Shown here: piece by piece, positions 8,462 through 18,041 of the stretch
Layout: each line of letters starts with the position of its first letter
Position numbering within the stretch: the first letter of the stretch is position 1
Origin: an uncultured Lachnospiraceae bacterium
Lineage (GTDB): Bacteria > Bacillota > Clostridia > Lachnospirales > Lachnospiraceae
Assembly (NCBI GenBank): GCA_900317915.1
Contig: ONIO01000001.1
Span: forward strand, 186,001 to 250,000
Reading direction: 5' to 3'
Length of the DNA stretch: 64,000 nt
Notes under the pieces: model-generated
What the model was told of the DNA's origin: nothing
The model's input: the letters and a program-made list of their open reading frames with translations, nothing else
Databases searched by the model: none
Translations under genes and position numbers: made by a program

Positions 8462-10525
8462 ATGTCCAACTTGAAATTACCTTTACATACCTTAAAGGGT
8501 GTGGGAAATAAAACGGAAGAGTTATTTCAGCATTTACATATTGATAATCTAATGGATCTTCTTATGTATTTTCCAAGGGATTATCAATCCTTTCCTATGC
8601 CTGTAGATCATACATCCCAATTGGTCGTAGGACAAAATGCCGCCATCACAGGAATCTTTCGTCTGCGACCTGTGAATCGGCATTTCCGATCCATGGATAT
8701 TACTATTGCATCCCTAGATACAGGTCATGAGAAAATCGATGTGATTTGGTATCGGATGCCTTATATTTCAAAAAATATACAAATAGGAATTCCTTATACT
8801 ATCTATGGAAGAATCGGAGAGAAGAACAATGAATTAAGAGTAGAACAGCCTTCCCTCCATGTGCCAGAAGCATATATCCATATGACAAAGAAATTGCAGC
8901 CGGTCTATAGCTTGACCAAGGGGCTATCCAATAATCTCATTCGAAAAACCATGAAACAGGCCTATGACCTCTGCCTTCCTCTTCCAGATCCATTGCCTAA
9001 GGAGATTCTTTCAAAAAGAGGATTATTAGATTACACCGAAGCTATCCATACCATGCATTCGCCAGATACCTATGATGGCTTGTCCAATGGAGTCCGTCGC
9101 TTTAGCTACCAGGAATTTCTTGTCTTTTTTCTGGCCCTTCGAATGGAAGAAAATGGTCTGACGAAGGAGTTGAATCATTTTCTGTTCACTAAGGATAGTC
9201 AGATGCATCATGTGATGGACTGCCTTCCTTTTCAACTTACGAAGGGACAAAGGGATGCCTTAGATGATCTACTTCATGATTTTCACTCCAATACGATTGA
9301 GGAGCGTCTGATCCAGGGAGATGTAGGTAGCGGTAAGACCATTATCGCTTTTCTTGCCATGGTTTATATGGCTGAGAATGGGTATCAATCTGCGATTATG
9401 GCCCCTACGGAAGTACTAGCCGAACAGCATCATCGCACTTTTTTAAAATATATTTCGGATTATGATCTTCCCTTTCATGTTACTTTTTTATCTGGTTCCT
9501 TGAAGGCGTCTGAAAAAAGAGCTGCCTATGAAAGCATTCGTTCTGGAGAGGCTGATTTTATCATTGGAACCCATGCTTTGATTCAGGATGCAGTGGATTA
9601 TAAGAATCTATCCTTAGTAATTACGGATGAGCAGCATCGTTTCGGTGTGAAGCAAAGAGATCGTTTTTCCAAAAAAGGAATCCATCCCTTTTCAGTGGTT
9701 ATGAGTGCGACACCGATTCCTAGAACCCTGGCTCTAATTCTTTATGACGGCATGAATGTCAGTAGCATTCGAGACGTTCCAAGTGAGCGCCTCCGGGTAA
9801 AGACTGCAGTAATACCAGACAGTAAGAGAGATAGTGCCTGGAATTTTATCAAAAAGCAGGTACAGGAGGGGCATCAGGCCTATGTGATCTGTCCTTTGGT
9901 TGAGGAGAGCGAAAATTTAGACCAAGAGAATGTTACAGACTACGGCAAAAATCTACAGAAGCAGTTGAAGGGGATTGCCACCGTTGGAATTCTCCATGGA
10001 AGAATGCGTCCTGAGGAGAAAGATAAGGTCATGCAAGCATTTCAAAAAAATGAAATCCAAGTTCTGGTATCTACAACTGTTGTCGAAGTGGGAGTAAATG
10101 TTCCAAACGCAACTTTAATTATGATTGAAAATGCAGATCGCTTTGGCCTGGCTCAATTACATCAGTTACGTGGACGTGTGGGACGTGGCCAGTGGCAATC
10201 CTACTGTATCCTTATGAATAGTCAAAAGAAAAATAAGGAAACGTCGAATAAGAGATTAGATATTATGAATCATTGTTACAATGGATTCGAAATCGCGGAA
10301 GAAGATCTAAAGCTTCGCGGCCCTGGTGATGCTCGTGGAATCAGACAAAGTGGTGATTCTCCATTTACTTTTGCAGATGTCTATAAAGACAGTGATTTGT
10401 TAGCTATGGCATCTGAGGATGCTTATTCGATACTAGATGAAGATCAAGAGCTTACATCTGATAAATTTTCTTTACTAAGAGATTTGGTGATAGAAAAGTC
10501 AGAAGAAACCTATACGAACCTATAA
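8462..10525 (+). CDS. recG: ATP-dependent DNA helicase RecG
   Basis: 687 residues, the normal RecG length. N-terminal wedge/OB region (to about residue 230), then helicase lobes with Walker A GDVGSGKT (about 286-293), DEQH box (389-392), SATPIPRT and the second-lobe motifs VVEVGVNVPNA and QLRGRVGRG. RecG remodels stalled forks and Holliday junctions. The ATG at 8462 is chosen: it follows GGGAGAAG, and the longer in-frame start at 8402 would put coding sequence through the terminator hairpin. In many Firmicutes recG follows yloV, as here. Confidence 0.97.
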   Translation: MSNLKLPLHTLKGVGNKTEELFQHLHIDNLMDLLMYFPRDYQSFPMPVDHTSQLVVGQNAAITGIFRLRPVNRHFRSMDITIASLDTGHEKIDVIWYRMPYISKNIQIGIPYTIYGRIGEKNNELRVEQPSLHVPEAYIHMTKKLQPVYSLTKGLSNNLIRKTMKQAYDLCLPLPDPLPKEILSKRGLLDYTEAIHTMHSPDTYDGLSNGVRRFSYQEFLVFFLALRMEENGLTKELNHFLFTKDSQMHHVMDCLPFQLTKGQRDALDDLLHDFHSNTIEERLIQGDVGSGKTIIAFLAMVYMAENGYQSAIMAPTEVLAEQHHRTFLKYISDYDLPFHVTFLSGSLKASEKRAAYESIRSGEADFIIGTHALIQDAVDYKNLSLVITDEQHRFGVKQRDRFSKKGIHPFSVVMSATPIPRTLALILYDGMNVSSIRDVPSERLRVKTAVIPDSKRDSAWNFIKKQVQEGHQAYVICPLVEESENLDQENVTDYGKNLQKQLKGIATVGILHGRMRPEEKDKVMQAFQKNEIQVLVSTTVVEVGVNVPNATLIMIENADRFGLAQLHQLRGRVGRGQWQSYCILMNSQKKNKETSNKRLDIMNHCYNGFEIAEEDLKLRGPGDARGIRQSGDSPFTFADVYKDSDLLAMASEDAYSILDEDQELTSDKFSLLRDLVIEKSEETYTNL

Positions 10526-10529
10526 AGAT

Positions 10530-10570
10530 ACCCTCCAGACTTAGGGTTTCCACCAATGTACTGGAGGGTT
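10530..10570. terminator. Possible bidirectional terminator between recG and rqcH
   Basis: ACCCTCCAG at 10530 pairs perfectly with CTGGAGGGT at 10561-10569 around a 22-base loop, between two convergent genes. The flanking T-runs are short and interrupted, so efficiency is uncertain. Confidence 0.55.
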
Positions 10571-10578
10571 TATATTTC

Positions 10579-12330
10579 CTATGATTCTTTAATTTCTTCG
10601 ACTTCATCTAGGCATGGATGAATGGTAATAGAATAATTGGTGTAATACACTACAAATCCAGGGGCGGCTCCATTGGGCTTTTTCACATTCTTCCTACGTA
10701 GATAATCGATTTCTAACTTATCATTGTCTCTACCACTAGAGTAGTAGCCTGCAATTTGAGCCGCAATTTCATAGACGTGATCTGGGACTTCTTTTCCCTC
10801 CGTCTTAAGGATGACATGAGAGCCTGTCATCTGCTTTGCGTGGAACCAGAGATCATTGCCTGTAGCAAAGTGGAAAGTTAATTCATCATTTTGGAAGTTA
10901 TTCTTTCCTACGTAAATATGAAAGCCATCCTTAGTGACAAAATGAAGTGGTGCTGTTTTTTCTTGCTTCTTTTTCTTTTTTGTAACTTTACGATGAATAA
11001 AGGATGCATTTTCCATCTCTGTTCGAATCTCTTGTAAGTCCGCTGCATTTTCACATAGGTCAAGAGATGTCTGAATAGACTCTAGATGCTGAATGGTATT
11101 CTCAGTTTCTTTAATGTAAATCGATAATTCGTCACGGGTACGCTTTAATTTTTGATACTTGTCAAAGAATCGATTGGCATTCTCCATGGGTGTAAAATCC
11201 GTGTCTAATGTGACCTTAACCTTGGTATTATCATACCAATTAAAAAGTTCTACTTCCTTAACATCCTTTGGAATGGAATAGGCGTAGGCCTGAAGTAATT
11301 CACCCTTCAAACGATATCCATCCATCTTCTCTGTATCCTTTAATTGCTTGTCCTGTAGCATTTTCTTTTTCCGATTACGTTGTAGAAGGGTTTGGACAAT
11401 TTTTCTTAAGTCCGCCGTCTTTTGATGCATATTCGTATAAGCATTCTTCTTTGCGTAGTAGGTCTCTAAAAGCTGAGAGAGGCTATCCATGGAGGTACAG
11501 TTCTCATCTTGGTAGATGCCAAGAGAAATCGGAGCGTACTCTAGCGGATGGTTATCAAGCTTACTATAGACAATGGTAAATGTATAACGATTGTCTCTGA
11601 CATCCTTTAACAAACGGTCAAACTCTTCCCATAAGCGTTGCAGAGCTGTTTCATCTAAGGAAGCGGTGGACTGATCACCGTCTAAATTGGCCCTGTAGCA
11701 TAATTCATTAGCTACTAAGGGAGAAAAGCCTGTAAAGGAAGAATAGATGGCTTTAAACAAAGGCTGCGCCTTCCCTTGTATAAGGGAATAAAAGCCTTCT
11801 CTTTGGATGGTTAATGGATCAAAACGACCTTCCTGTTTCGGGATAAAGTATTCCTTTCCTGGTAATACCTCACGAACGGAACTTACCTGGAAGGAGATGT
11901 GCTTAATGGAATCAATGATACGATTCTCGTGATTACAGAAAATAATATTACTGTGTTTTCCCATAATCTCAACATATAAATACTTTTCTCTTGTATCACC
12001 TAATTCATCTAGATGTTCAACGGTGAATCGAATAACTCTTTCAAGGCCCATTTGCTGGATGTCTGTAATTCGTCCATTTGCAATATGTTTTCTTAATACC
12101 ATGCAAAAGTTAGGGGCCGTATCAGGTGCCTTTTTATTCTCATTGGTTAGATAAACCAGCGGAAGAGACGCATTCGCAGAGATTAAAAGACGAATGTTCC
12201 CCTTAGGTTGTTTTATGGTAAATAATAATTCTTCAGATTCGGGCTGAGCTATTTTACTAATACGTTTCCCAATCAGTTCCTTTTGTAATTCATCTACTAA
12301 AGCGTGTATTGTTATTCCATCAAATGCCAT
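10579..12330 (-). CDS. rqcH: Rqc2-type ribosome quality control protein RqcH (NFACT family)
   Basis: 583 residues with the whole NFACT layout: NFACT-N domain (from MAFDGITI to about residue 180), helix-hairpin and coiled coil (about 270-430), NFACT-R domain near residue 460-570 with HIYVGKNN and NDLWFHAKQMTGSHVIL. RqcH binds split 50S subunits carrying stalled peptidyl-tRNA and adds C-terminal alanine tails. Older annotations call it fibronectin-binding protein. It is one of only three minus-strand genes in the left half and is transcribed alone, divergent from yicC. Confidence 0.95.
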   Translation of the reverse strand: MAFDGITIHALVDELQKELIGKRISKIAQPESEELLFTIKQPKGNIRLLISANASLPLVYLTNENKKAPDTAPNFCMVLRKHIANGRITDIQQMGLERVIRFTVEHLDELGDTREKYLYVEIMGKHSNIIFCNHENRIIDSIKHISFQVSSVREVLPGKEYFIPKQEGRFDPLTIQREGFYSLIQGKAQPLFKAIYSSFTGFSPLVANELCYRANLDGDQSTASLDETALQRLWEEFDRLLKDVRDNRYTFTIVYSKLDNHPLEYAPISLGIYQDENCTSMDSLSQLLETYYAKKNAYTNMHQKTADLRKIVQTLLQRNRKKKMLQDKQLKDTEKMDGYRLKGELLQAYAYSIPKDVKEVELFNWYDNTKVKVTLDTDFTPMENANRFFDKYQKLKRTRDELSIYIKETENTIQHLESIQTSLDLCENAADLQEIRTEMENASFIHRKVTKKKKKQEKTAPLHFVTKDGFHIYVGKNNFQNDELTFHFATGNDLWFHAKQMTGSHVILKTEGKEVPDHVYEIAAQIAGYYSSGRDNDKLEIDYLRRKNVKKPNGAAPGFVVYYTNYSITIHPCLDEVEEIKES

Positions 12331-12359
12331 AGAAATACTCCAATCTAAATCATGTTTAC

Positions 12360-12368
12360 ATCATAACA
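12360..12368 (-). promoter_or_regulatory. Possible extended -10 promoter of rqcH
   Basis: On the minus strand TGTTATGAT (TGn plus TATGAT) lies about 30 bases before the rqcH start; no good -35 is present 16-17 bases upstream, so it would rely on the extended -10. Confidence 0.4.
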
Positions 12369-12382
12369 TAAAGTGAAATTGT

Positions 12383-12411
12383 TTGACGATGGTATACAAA
12401 AATCATATAAT
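12383..12411 (+). promoter_or_regulatory. Promoter of the yicC-gmk-rimO operon
   Basis: TTGACG, 17-base spacer, perfect TATAAT at 12406-12411. Transcription should start near 12418, giving a leader of about 37 bases. No other strong promoter is seen before coaD, so it may drive the whole run of genes to about 17.5 kb. Confidence 0.85.
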
Positions 12412-12454
12412 AATTGTTGCTTATGGCTTTTTGTAGATGACGAGGTGTTGAGAC

Positions 12455-13336
12455 GTGGAAAGTATGACGGGTTTTGGCCGTGCGACAAAAGAAATTGGGC
12501 AAAAACAAATAACTGTTGAAATACGTTCAGTTAATCATCGATATCTTGAATTACAGACAAGATTACCCGATTCTCTGGCTCCATTGGATCCAAAGATTCG
12601 AAGTCTTGTAAGAGATTCTGTGACTCGTGGTAAGACAGATCTCACGATTCAAATCCATAAGAGTAAGGATGCGAATCCAAATCTGACTTGGGATAGGGGC
12701 ACTGCTGGTTTCTATTATCAGGCAGCTAAGGAAATTGCTGAAGAGTATCAGATTCCATTTGACCTGACTGCAACAGAATTGCTTCACTTGCCGGATGTTA
12801 TCAAGTATTCCTGTGAGGAAGAAGACTTAGATGAACTGTTTTTAGAAGTAAAGCCAGTTGTCGAAGAAGCACTTTTGAATTTCCATACTTCCCGCCTAAG
12901 TGAAGGGGAAAGATTAAAGGCTGACTTACTTCAGAAGGCAGACGAACTTTCTACTTATGTAGATCAGATTGAGAGAAAAGCACCTCTTCTCATTGAGGCA
13001 TATCGTACCAAACTCTATACCAAGGTGATGGATGTCATTCATAATGAAAAAATCGAGATTGATGACAATCGTATCGCTTCAGAGGTTACAATCTATGCAG
13101 ATAAGATCTGTATTGATGAAGAATTGGTACGCTTAAGAAGCCATGTGGTTGAGCTCCACAAGGATCTTCTGAAAAAGGAACCAGTTGGCCGTAAATTAGA
13201 CTTCTTGATTCAAGAAATGAATCGAGAGAGTAACACAATACTTTCCAAATCGTTGGATAAGGATACTGCAGACCTAGGTATTCATATGAAGACATTGGTT
13301 GAAAAGATTAGAGAACAGGTTCAGAATATCGAGTAA
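12455..13336 (+). CDS. yicC: YicC/YloC family endoribonuclease
   Basis: 293 residues. N-terminal YicC domain starts with the family hallmark SMTGFGRA and continues with VEIRSVNHRYLE; the C-terminal DUF1732 domain ends with GRKLDFLIQEMNRESNTI and SK, also typical. Homologues are endoribonucleases; in E. coli YicC is linked to decay of the small RNA RyhB. The start is GTG at 12455 with AGGTG seven bases before. It is the first gene after a consensus promoter and precedes remA, the standard yloC-remA-gmk-rpoZ order of Firmicutes. Confidence 0.95.
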   Translation: MESMTGFGRATKEIGQKQITVEIRSVNHRYLELQTRLPDSLAPLDPKIRSLVRDSVTRGKTDLTIQIHKSKDANPNLTWDRGTAGFYYQAAKEIAEEYQIPFDLTATELLHLPDVIKYSCEEEDLDELFLEVKPVVEEALLNFHTSRLSEGERLKADLLQKADELSTYVDQIERKAPLLIEAYRTKLYTKVMDVIHNEKIEIDDNRIASEVTIYADKICIDEELVRLRSHVVELHKDLLKKEPVGRKLDFLIQEMNRESNTILSKSLDKDTADLGIHMKTLVEKIREQVQNIE

Positions 13337-13338
13337 TT

Positions 13339-13605
13339 ATGACATTTATCAATATTGGATTCGGTAATATGATTTCCTCTGACAAAATTACTTGTATGGT
13401 TTTGCCAGATTCTGCACCAATGAAACGATTGGTGCAACATGCAAGAGAAGAAGATAAATTAATCGATGCATCACAGGGAAGAAAGACCAGAGGTGTTATT
13501 CTATTAACCAATGGTCAGGTAGTATTATCTGCTTTAAATCCTGATACAATTGCTGCTCGTTTAGACAATACGAACCTAACAAAGGAGCGTGATATACATG
13601 AATAG
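13339..13605 (+). CDS. remA: RemA/DUF370 family DNA-binding regulator
   Basis: 88 residues, the size and sequence of RemA (INIGFGNMI at the start, then DSAPMKRLV and GRKTRGVILLTNGQVVLSALNPDTIA). In Bacillus subtilis RemA binds DNA and activates biofilm-matrix and osmoprotection genes; in organisms without those targets its role is unknown. It begins two bases after the yicC stop and overlaps the gmk start by 8 bases, so it is translated within the operon. Confidence 0.93.
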   Translation: MTFINIGFGNMISSDKITCMVLPDSAPMKRLVQHAREEDKLIDASQGRKTRGVILLTNGQVVLSALNPDTIAARLDNTNLTKERDIHE

Positions 13606-14239
13606 ATCAGGTATGGTAATTGTCTTGTCCGGATTCTCAGGCGCTGGTAAGGGAACAATCATGAAACATCTCTTATCTGATTATCCTGGGAAGTATCACC
13701 TTTCCGTTTCTGCTACAACACGTGGTAAGAGACAGGGTGAGGAGGATGGAAGAGAATACTTCTTCAAAACCAAAGAAGAATTTGAAGATATGATTCGTAA
13801 TCATGAGTTATTAGAATATGCTTCCTTTAACCAGAATTACTATGGAACACCAAAAGCATATGTGGATCGACTGTTATCTGAGGGTAAGGACGTAATTCTT
13901 GAAATTGAAGTCCAGGGTGCTTTACAGATTAAAAAGATCTTCCCACAGGCTTTACTACTTTTTGTGACACCACCAGATGGTGCTACTTTAAAAGAGCGTT
14001 TAGAAGGACGAGGCACAGAAGAGGCAGAAGTTGTCTTACAGCGCCTTGCTATTGCATCACGTGAATCTCTGCTCATGGAGCAGTATGATTATATAATTGT
14101 TAATGATGACCTGGATCGAGCTGTTCATTCAGTTCATCATTTAATTCAGGCAGAACATGAACGGGCAATGCGTAATACTGATTTCATCAATAAAATTCAA
14201 AATGAACTGTCCGTATTTTCGAAAGGAGAAAATGAATAA
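13598..14239 (+). CDS. gmk: Guanylate kinase
   Basis: 213 residues with P-loop SGFSGAGKGT, the GMP-binding block SVSATTRGKRQGEEDGREYFF, and the lid region ending RLAIASRE. It phosphorylates GMP to GDP. The ATG at 13598 is chosen because AAAGGAG at 13581-13587 lies ten bases ahead; an upstream in-frame GTG at 13589 is too close to that site. Overlaps remA by 8 bases and rpoZ by one. Confidence 0.97.
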   Translation: MNRSGMVIVLSGFSGAGKGTIMKHLLSDYPGKYHLSVSATTRGKRQGEEDGREYFFKTKEEFEDMIRNHELLEYASFNQNYYGTPKAYVDRLLSEGKDVILEIEVQGALQIKKIFPQALLLFVTPPDGATLKERLEGRGTEEAEVVLQRLAIASRESLLMEQYDYIIVNDDLDRAVHSVHHLIQAEHERAMRNTDFINKIQNELSVFSKGENE

Positions 14240-14556
14240 TGTTACATCCATCTTATAATGAGCTTATGGAAAAGATTAATGAGAATGTTGATATCGGTGA
14301 TGAGCCAGTAGTTAACTCTCGTTATAGCATTGTATGTGCAACAGCTAAGCGCGCTCGTCAGATCATTGATGGAGATGAGCCTCTTGTTGAGCACTATGAT
14401 TACGAGAAGAAAAAACCTCTCTCTATTGCTGTAGAGGAAATGGATAAGAGCCTTCTGAAGATTCAGACAGCTGAGGAGAAGAAGGAAACAGAGGAAAAGA
14501 TTGAAGCAGCAATGAAGGAAGAAGTTGTTCTTGACCTTGGAGAAGAAGAGGAATGA
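14239..14556 (+). CDS. rpoZ: RNA polymerase omega subunit
   Basis: 105 residues. Starts with MLHPSYNELM and has the omega core with SRYSIVCATAKRARQI and an EKKPLSIAVEEM segment; the C-terminal 30 residues are an acidic Glu/Lys helix extension common in Clostridia. Omega helps fold and assemble the beta-prime subunit. It lies between gmk and rimO with one- and four-base overlaps. Confidence 0.94.
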   Translation: MLHPSYNELMEKINENVDIGDEPVVNSRYSIVCATAKRARQIIDGDEPLVEHYDYEKKKPLSIAVEEMDKSLLKIQTAEEKKETEEKIEAAMKEEVVLDLGEEEE

Positions 14557-15878
14557 AAGTAGCATTTGTATCATTAGGCTGTGACAAGAATCTCTCTGAT
14601 TCCGAGCACATGCTTTATCGACTTCAAAAAGCCGGCATGGAACTAGTCGCAGATGAGAAGGACGCTGATGTAGCAGTCGTGAATACCTGCTGCTTTATTG
14701 AGTCTGCCCTTCAAGAGAGTATTGATACAATTCTTGAAGTTGCAAAATATAAAACCCAAGGTAACCTGAAGGGCTTATTGGTTGCTGGTTGTATGAGTGA
14801 ACGATATGCCGATGAGATTAAGTCCGATTTACCAGAAGTAGATGGTATTATTGGTACCAATTCTTATGATTCCGTTGTGGAAGCTATAGAGAAAATCGGT
14901 AAAGAGAAGAACATCTCCATCGTAAAGCCTCTCACTGGCTTACCTGATGAGTCTGTAGGCCGTGTAAATGCAACTGGTGGTGTCTACGATTATCTTAAGA
15001 TTGCAGAAGGTTGTGATAAGCATTGCACCTACTGTATTATTCCATCTCTTCGTGGAAATTATCGTTCTGTTCCTATGGAGCAGTTGCTTGAAGAAGCAAG
15101 GGATTTGGCGAAAAACGGTATTCAAGAACTGATTCTTGTGGCCCAAGAGACAACCCTTTATGGTACAGATCTATATGGTGAGAAGAAACTTCCAGAGTTA
15201 TTAGATCGCTTAAACGAAATTCCAGAGCTTAAGTGGATTCGTATTCTCTATTCTTATCCAGAAGAGATTGATGATGCTCTTATCGCTGCAATGAAGCGAA
15301 ATGAAAAGGTATGTCACTATATTGACATGCCAATTCAGCATGCAGATGATTTCGTTTTACGCCGTATGGGACGCCGTACATCCAATGCAGACATCCGTAA
15401 TAAGATCAATGCGTTAAGGGAAGCAATGCCAGATATTGCTATTCGTACTTCCTTAATCGCAGGCTTCCCTGGTGAGACAGAAGAGATGCATCAAGAGATG
15501 CTTACCTTCTTAAAGGATATGAATTTAGACCGTGTTGGTGTATTTACTTATTCCAAGGAAGATGGTACACCAGCAGCTACATTCGAAAATCAGCTATCAG
15601 AAGAAACCAAGGAAAAATGGAGAGATGAAATCATGACTCTTCAGCAGGGTCTGGTATTTCGTACCAACCGTAGCCTGGTTGGAAAGCAATTTGATGTGTT
15701 TGTTGAAGGCTACATGACGGAAGAAGACGTATATGTAGGCCGTACCTATAGAGACGCACCAGGTGTAGATGGTTTGGTATTCTTTAGCTGTGAGAAGGAA
15801 TTAATTAGCGGTACGATTGTTCCGGTTCAGATTACAGGTGTAAATGAATATGATTTGATTGGAGAGGTTATTCTATGA
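14553..15878 (+). CDS. rimO: Ribosomal protein S12 methylthiotransferase
   Basis: 441 residues in the MTTase order: N-terminal UPF0004 domain with three cluster cysteines (C10, C46, C80), radical-SAM domain with CDKHCTYC (C154, C158, C161), C-terminal TRAM domain. The CDKNLSDSEHM motif near the start separates RimO from the tRNA enzyme MiaB. It adds a methylthio group to an Asp of S12. ATGA overlap with rpoZ; 4-base overlap with pgsA. Confidence 0.96.
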   Translation: MKVAFVSLGCDKNLSDSEHMLYRLQKAGMELVADEKDADVAVVNTCCFIESALQESIDTILEVAKYKTQGNLKGLLVAGCMSERYADEIKSDLPEVDGIIGTNSYDSVVEAIEKIGKEKNISIVKPLTGLPDESVGRVNATGGVYDYLKIAEGCDKHCTYCIIPSLRGNYRSVPMEQLLEEARDLAKNGIQELILVAQETTLYGTDLYGEKKLPELLDRLNEIPELKWIRILYSYPEEIDDALIAAMKRNEKVCHYIDMPIQHADDFVLRRMGRRTSNADIRNKINALREAMPDIAIRTSLIAGFPGETEEMHQEMLTFLKDMNLDRVGVFTYSKEDGTPAATFENQLSEETKEKWRDEIMTLQQGLVFRTNRSLVGKQFDVFVEGYMTEEDVYVGRTYRDAPGVDGLVFFSCEKELISGTIVPVQITGVNEYDLIGEVIL

Positions 15879-16423
15879 ACTTACCTAACAAACTGACACT
15901 TTTACGTGTATTTATGATTCCATTTTTTATTTTCTTTATGTTGTTTCAGCCAGACAGTGCAATCTATCGTGTAATTGCTTTGGTTATTTTCTGCATTGCA
16001 TCCTTAACAGATATGTTAGATGGTAAAATCGCAAGAAAGTATCACTTGGTTACAAACTTTGGAAAATTCATGGATCCATTAGCAGATAAACTGCTTGTTT
16101 GTTCTGCAATGATCTGTCTCTTATCCATCGGACAGCTTCCTACAATTGCTGTTATCATTATTGTTGCAAGAGAATTCATTATTAGTGGATTCCGTTTGAT
16201 TGCTTCTGATAATGGTGTGGTCATCGCTGCATCTTGGTGGGGTAAGACAAAAACTGTTTCTCAGATGGCGATGGTAATTGTATTAATTATCGCTCCAGTA
16301 TTCCAGAATCAGATTTTTGATCTTCTGGGGCTGGTATTAATCTATGTCGCAACCGCTTTGACAGTTATCTCTTTGATTGATTACTTAGTTAAGAATAAGG
16401 ATGTCCTTAAGGAGCAGAAATAA
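15875..16423 (+). CDS. pgsA: CDP-diacylglycerol-glycerol-3-phosphate 3-phosphatidyltransferase
   Basis: 182 residues, about five membrane segments. The CDP-alcohol phosphatidyltransferase signature (D-G-x2-A-R-x8-G-x3-D-x3-D) is complete as DGKIARKYHLVTNFGKFMDP followed by LAD, residues about 49-72. It makes phosphatidylglycerophosphate, the precursor of phosphatidylglycerol and cardiolipin. The placement rimO-pgsA-cinA is common in Firmicutes. Confidence 0.95.
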   Translation: MNLPNKLTLLRVFMIPFFIFFMLFQPDSAIYRVIALVIFCIASLTDMLDGKIARKYHLVTNFGKFMDPLADKLLVCSAMICLLSIGQLPTIAVIIIVAREFIISGFRLIASDNGVVIAASWWGKTKTVSQMAMVIVLIIAPVFQNQIFDLLGLVLIYVATALTVISLIDYLVKNKDVLKEQK

Positions 16424-16424
16424 G

Positions 16425-16922
16425 ATGCGGGTAGGTCTAGTAGATAGACGAAAGAGCCTTATAAAGCTTTTGAAAAATAGACAAGAGATTCTTGCTACTG
16501 CTGAATCCTGTACAGGTGGAATGATTGCTTCCTTATTGATTTCCATTCCTGGTGCATCAGATGTAATCAAGGAGTCTTTTGTTACATATGCCGAAGAGAC
16601 AAAGAGCTCACTTTTAGATATTGATTTATCCCAAATAAAAAGACATGGTGTGGTAAGTTATAATACAGCAGAAGCAATGGTTCGAGGCCTGAGAGAAAAG
16701 TACCAGTGTGACTTAGCAATTGCATCTACTGGTGTAGCTGGACCTGGTAATGATGGGGATATTCTTCAGGGTACTGTTTACTTAGCCGTATCCTATAGGA
16801 ATCTAATCAAAGTACAGAAGTTCCATTTTAAGGGAACACGTAATCTGGTTCGAATCCAGGCATCTCTGAAAGCAATCGAACTTGCCAATACTATTGTAGA
16901 AGGATTTCATTCATGCGAGTAA
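16425..16922 (+). CDS. CinA C-terminal domain protein, nicotinamide-nucleotide amidase-like
   Basis: 165 residues covering only the CinA C-terminal (PncC-like) domain: ATAESCTGG at the N-terminal side, FVTYAEETK, and ASTGVAGPGNDG. Such stand-alone domains deamidate nicotinamide mononucleotide. The N-terminal MoCF-like domain of full CinA is absent and there is no room for it. ATG 16425 is preferred over the in-frame ATG 16401 because AAGGAG at 16409-16414 lies ten bases before it. Usually recA follows cinA in Firmicutes; here rsmD follows. Confidence 0.9.
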   Translation: MRVGLVDRRKSLIKLLKNRQEILATAESCTGGMIASLLISIPGASDVIKESFVTYAEETKSSLLDIDLSQIKRHGVVSYNTAEAMVRGLREKYQCDLAIASTGVAGPGNDGDILQGTVYLAVSYRNLIKVQKFHFKGTRNLVRIQASLKAIELANTIVEGFHSCE

Positions 16923-17470
16923 TAGCTGGTCGTTTTCGAGGTCGTAATCTGGTTACGCCTAAGGGATTAGCCACACGTCCTACAACAGATCGAATTAAAG
17001 AAACTATATTTAATATTCTGCAAAACCATGTCCCTGGATCTAATTTCTTAGATTTATATGCAGGATCTGGTCAGATTGGAATCGAAGCCTTGAGTAGAGG
17101 GGCGAAACATGTTTGGCTTGTTGATTCTAGTAAGGATGCAAAATCTGCAATCGAAAGCAACATGAATACATTAAAGATTCAAGAAGAATGCACTTTTTTG
17201 AATCGTGATTGCCTTTCAGCAATAGCGTCTTTTCCAAGTGATATGACATTTGATCTTGTATTCATGGATCCACCATATAAGGACGAAAAAGAAGACGAGA
17301 TTCTGAAGTCTCTCTTAGCGAAGAACTGTCTGCATGAAAATAGCCTGATTGTTATTGAAGCAGACTTACATCGTGATTTTTCCTTCGTTGAAGGGCTAGG
17401 ATATCAAATAGAACGGATTAAAAAATATAAGACCAATCAGCATATTTTTCTTTCTCTTAAGAAAAACTGA
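16913..17470 (+). CDS. rsmD: 16S rRNA (guanine966-N2)-methyltransferase
   Basis: 185 residues. Starts MRVIAGRFRGR and has the SAM-binding DLYAGSGQIGIEALSRGA (about residues 43-60) and the catalytic DPPY (about 119-122) preceded by LVFM. Methylates G966 of 16S rRNA. It overlaps the cinA end by ten bases and precedes coaD, the usual rsmD-coaD pair. Confidence 0.95.
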   Translation: MRVIAGRFRGRNLVTPKGLATRPTTDRIKETIFNILQNHVPGSNFLDLYAGSGQIGIEALSRGAKHVWLVDSSKDAKSAIESNMNTLKIQEECTFLNRDCLSAIASFPSDMTFDLVFMDPPYKDEKEDEILKSLLAKNCLHENSLIVIEADLHRDFSFVEGLGYQIERIKKYKTNQHIFLSLKKN

Positions 17471-17544
17471 TGTCTTATAAGTCACTCGTATTTAATAACT
17501 CATTATATAGGAGCAGTAATTTATTACTGTAAAGGGACGAGATT

Positions 17545-18036
17545 ATGAAAATTGCATTGTATCCAGGCAGTTTTGATCCAGTAACTTTTGGACACTTAGA
17601 TATCATCCATCGATCCGCTGGAGTGTTTGATGAATTGGTGGTTGGCGTACTCAACAACCGTCAAAAAAATGCGTTGTTTTCAATAAATGAACGTGTTAAT
17701 ATGATTAAGGAATTAACCAAGGATATACCGAATCTAAGGGTAGAATCCTTTGATGGGCTGATGGTTGATTATGCACGTGAGATTCATGCCACTGCAGTAA
17801 TTCGAGGTCTAAGAGCAGTTACTGATTTCGAGTATGAATTACAGATTGCCCAATCTAATAAAATCCAATATCCAGAATTAGAAACAATCTTTTTAACAAC
17901 GGATATTCATTATTCATACCTCAGTTCTACAATTGTAAGAGAATTTGCTTCCTATGGTGGGGACATTTCTCATTTTGTTCCGGCATCCATTATTCCTAAG
18001 ATTATGGACAAGTATCATACGGATAAAAAGGAGTAG
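17545..18036 (+). CDS. coaD: Phosphopantetheine adenylyltransferase
   Basis: 163 residues, a nucleotidyltransferase with the HxGH-type motif in [16 protein letters not shown] and the second signature [18 protein letters not shown]. It makes dephospho-CoA from phosphopantetheine and ATP. Ribosome binding site AAAGGGA. The 74 bases before it contain a small AGTAATTTATTACT palindrome but no promoter I trust. Confidence 0.97.
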   Translation: MKIALYPGSFDPVTFGHLDIIHRSAGVFDELVVGVLNNRQKNALFSINERVNMIKELTKDIPNLRVESFDGLMVDYAREIHATAVIRGLRAVTDFEYELQIAQSNKIQYPELETIFLTTDIHYSYLSSTIVREFASYGGDISHFVPASIIPKIMDKYHTDKKE

Positions 18037-18041
18037 TTTGA

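Noticed and set aside
11268..11579. Plus-strand gene inside rqcH
   Set aside because: Antisense frame within a fully conserved coding region, with no start signal.
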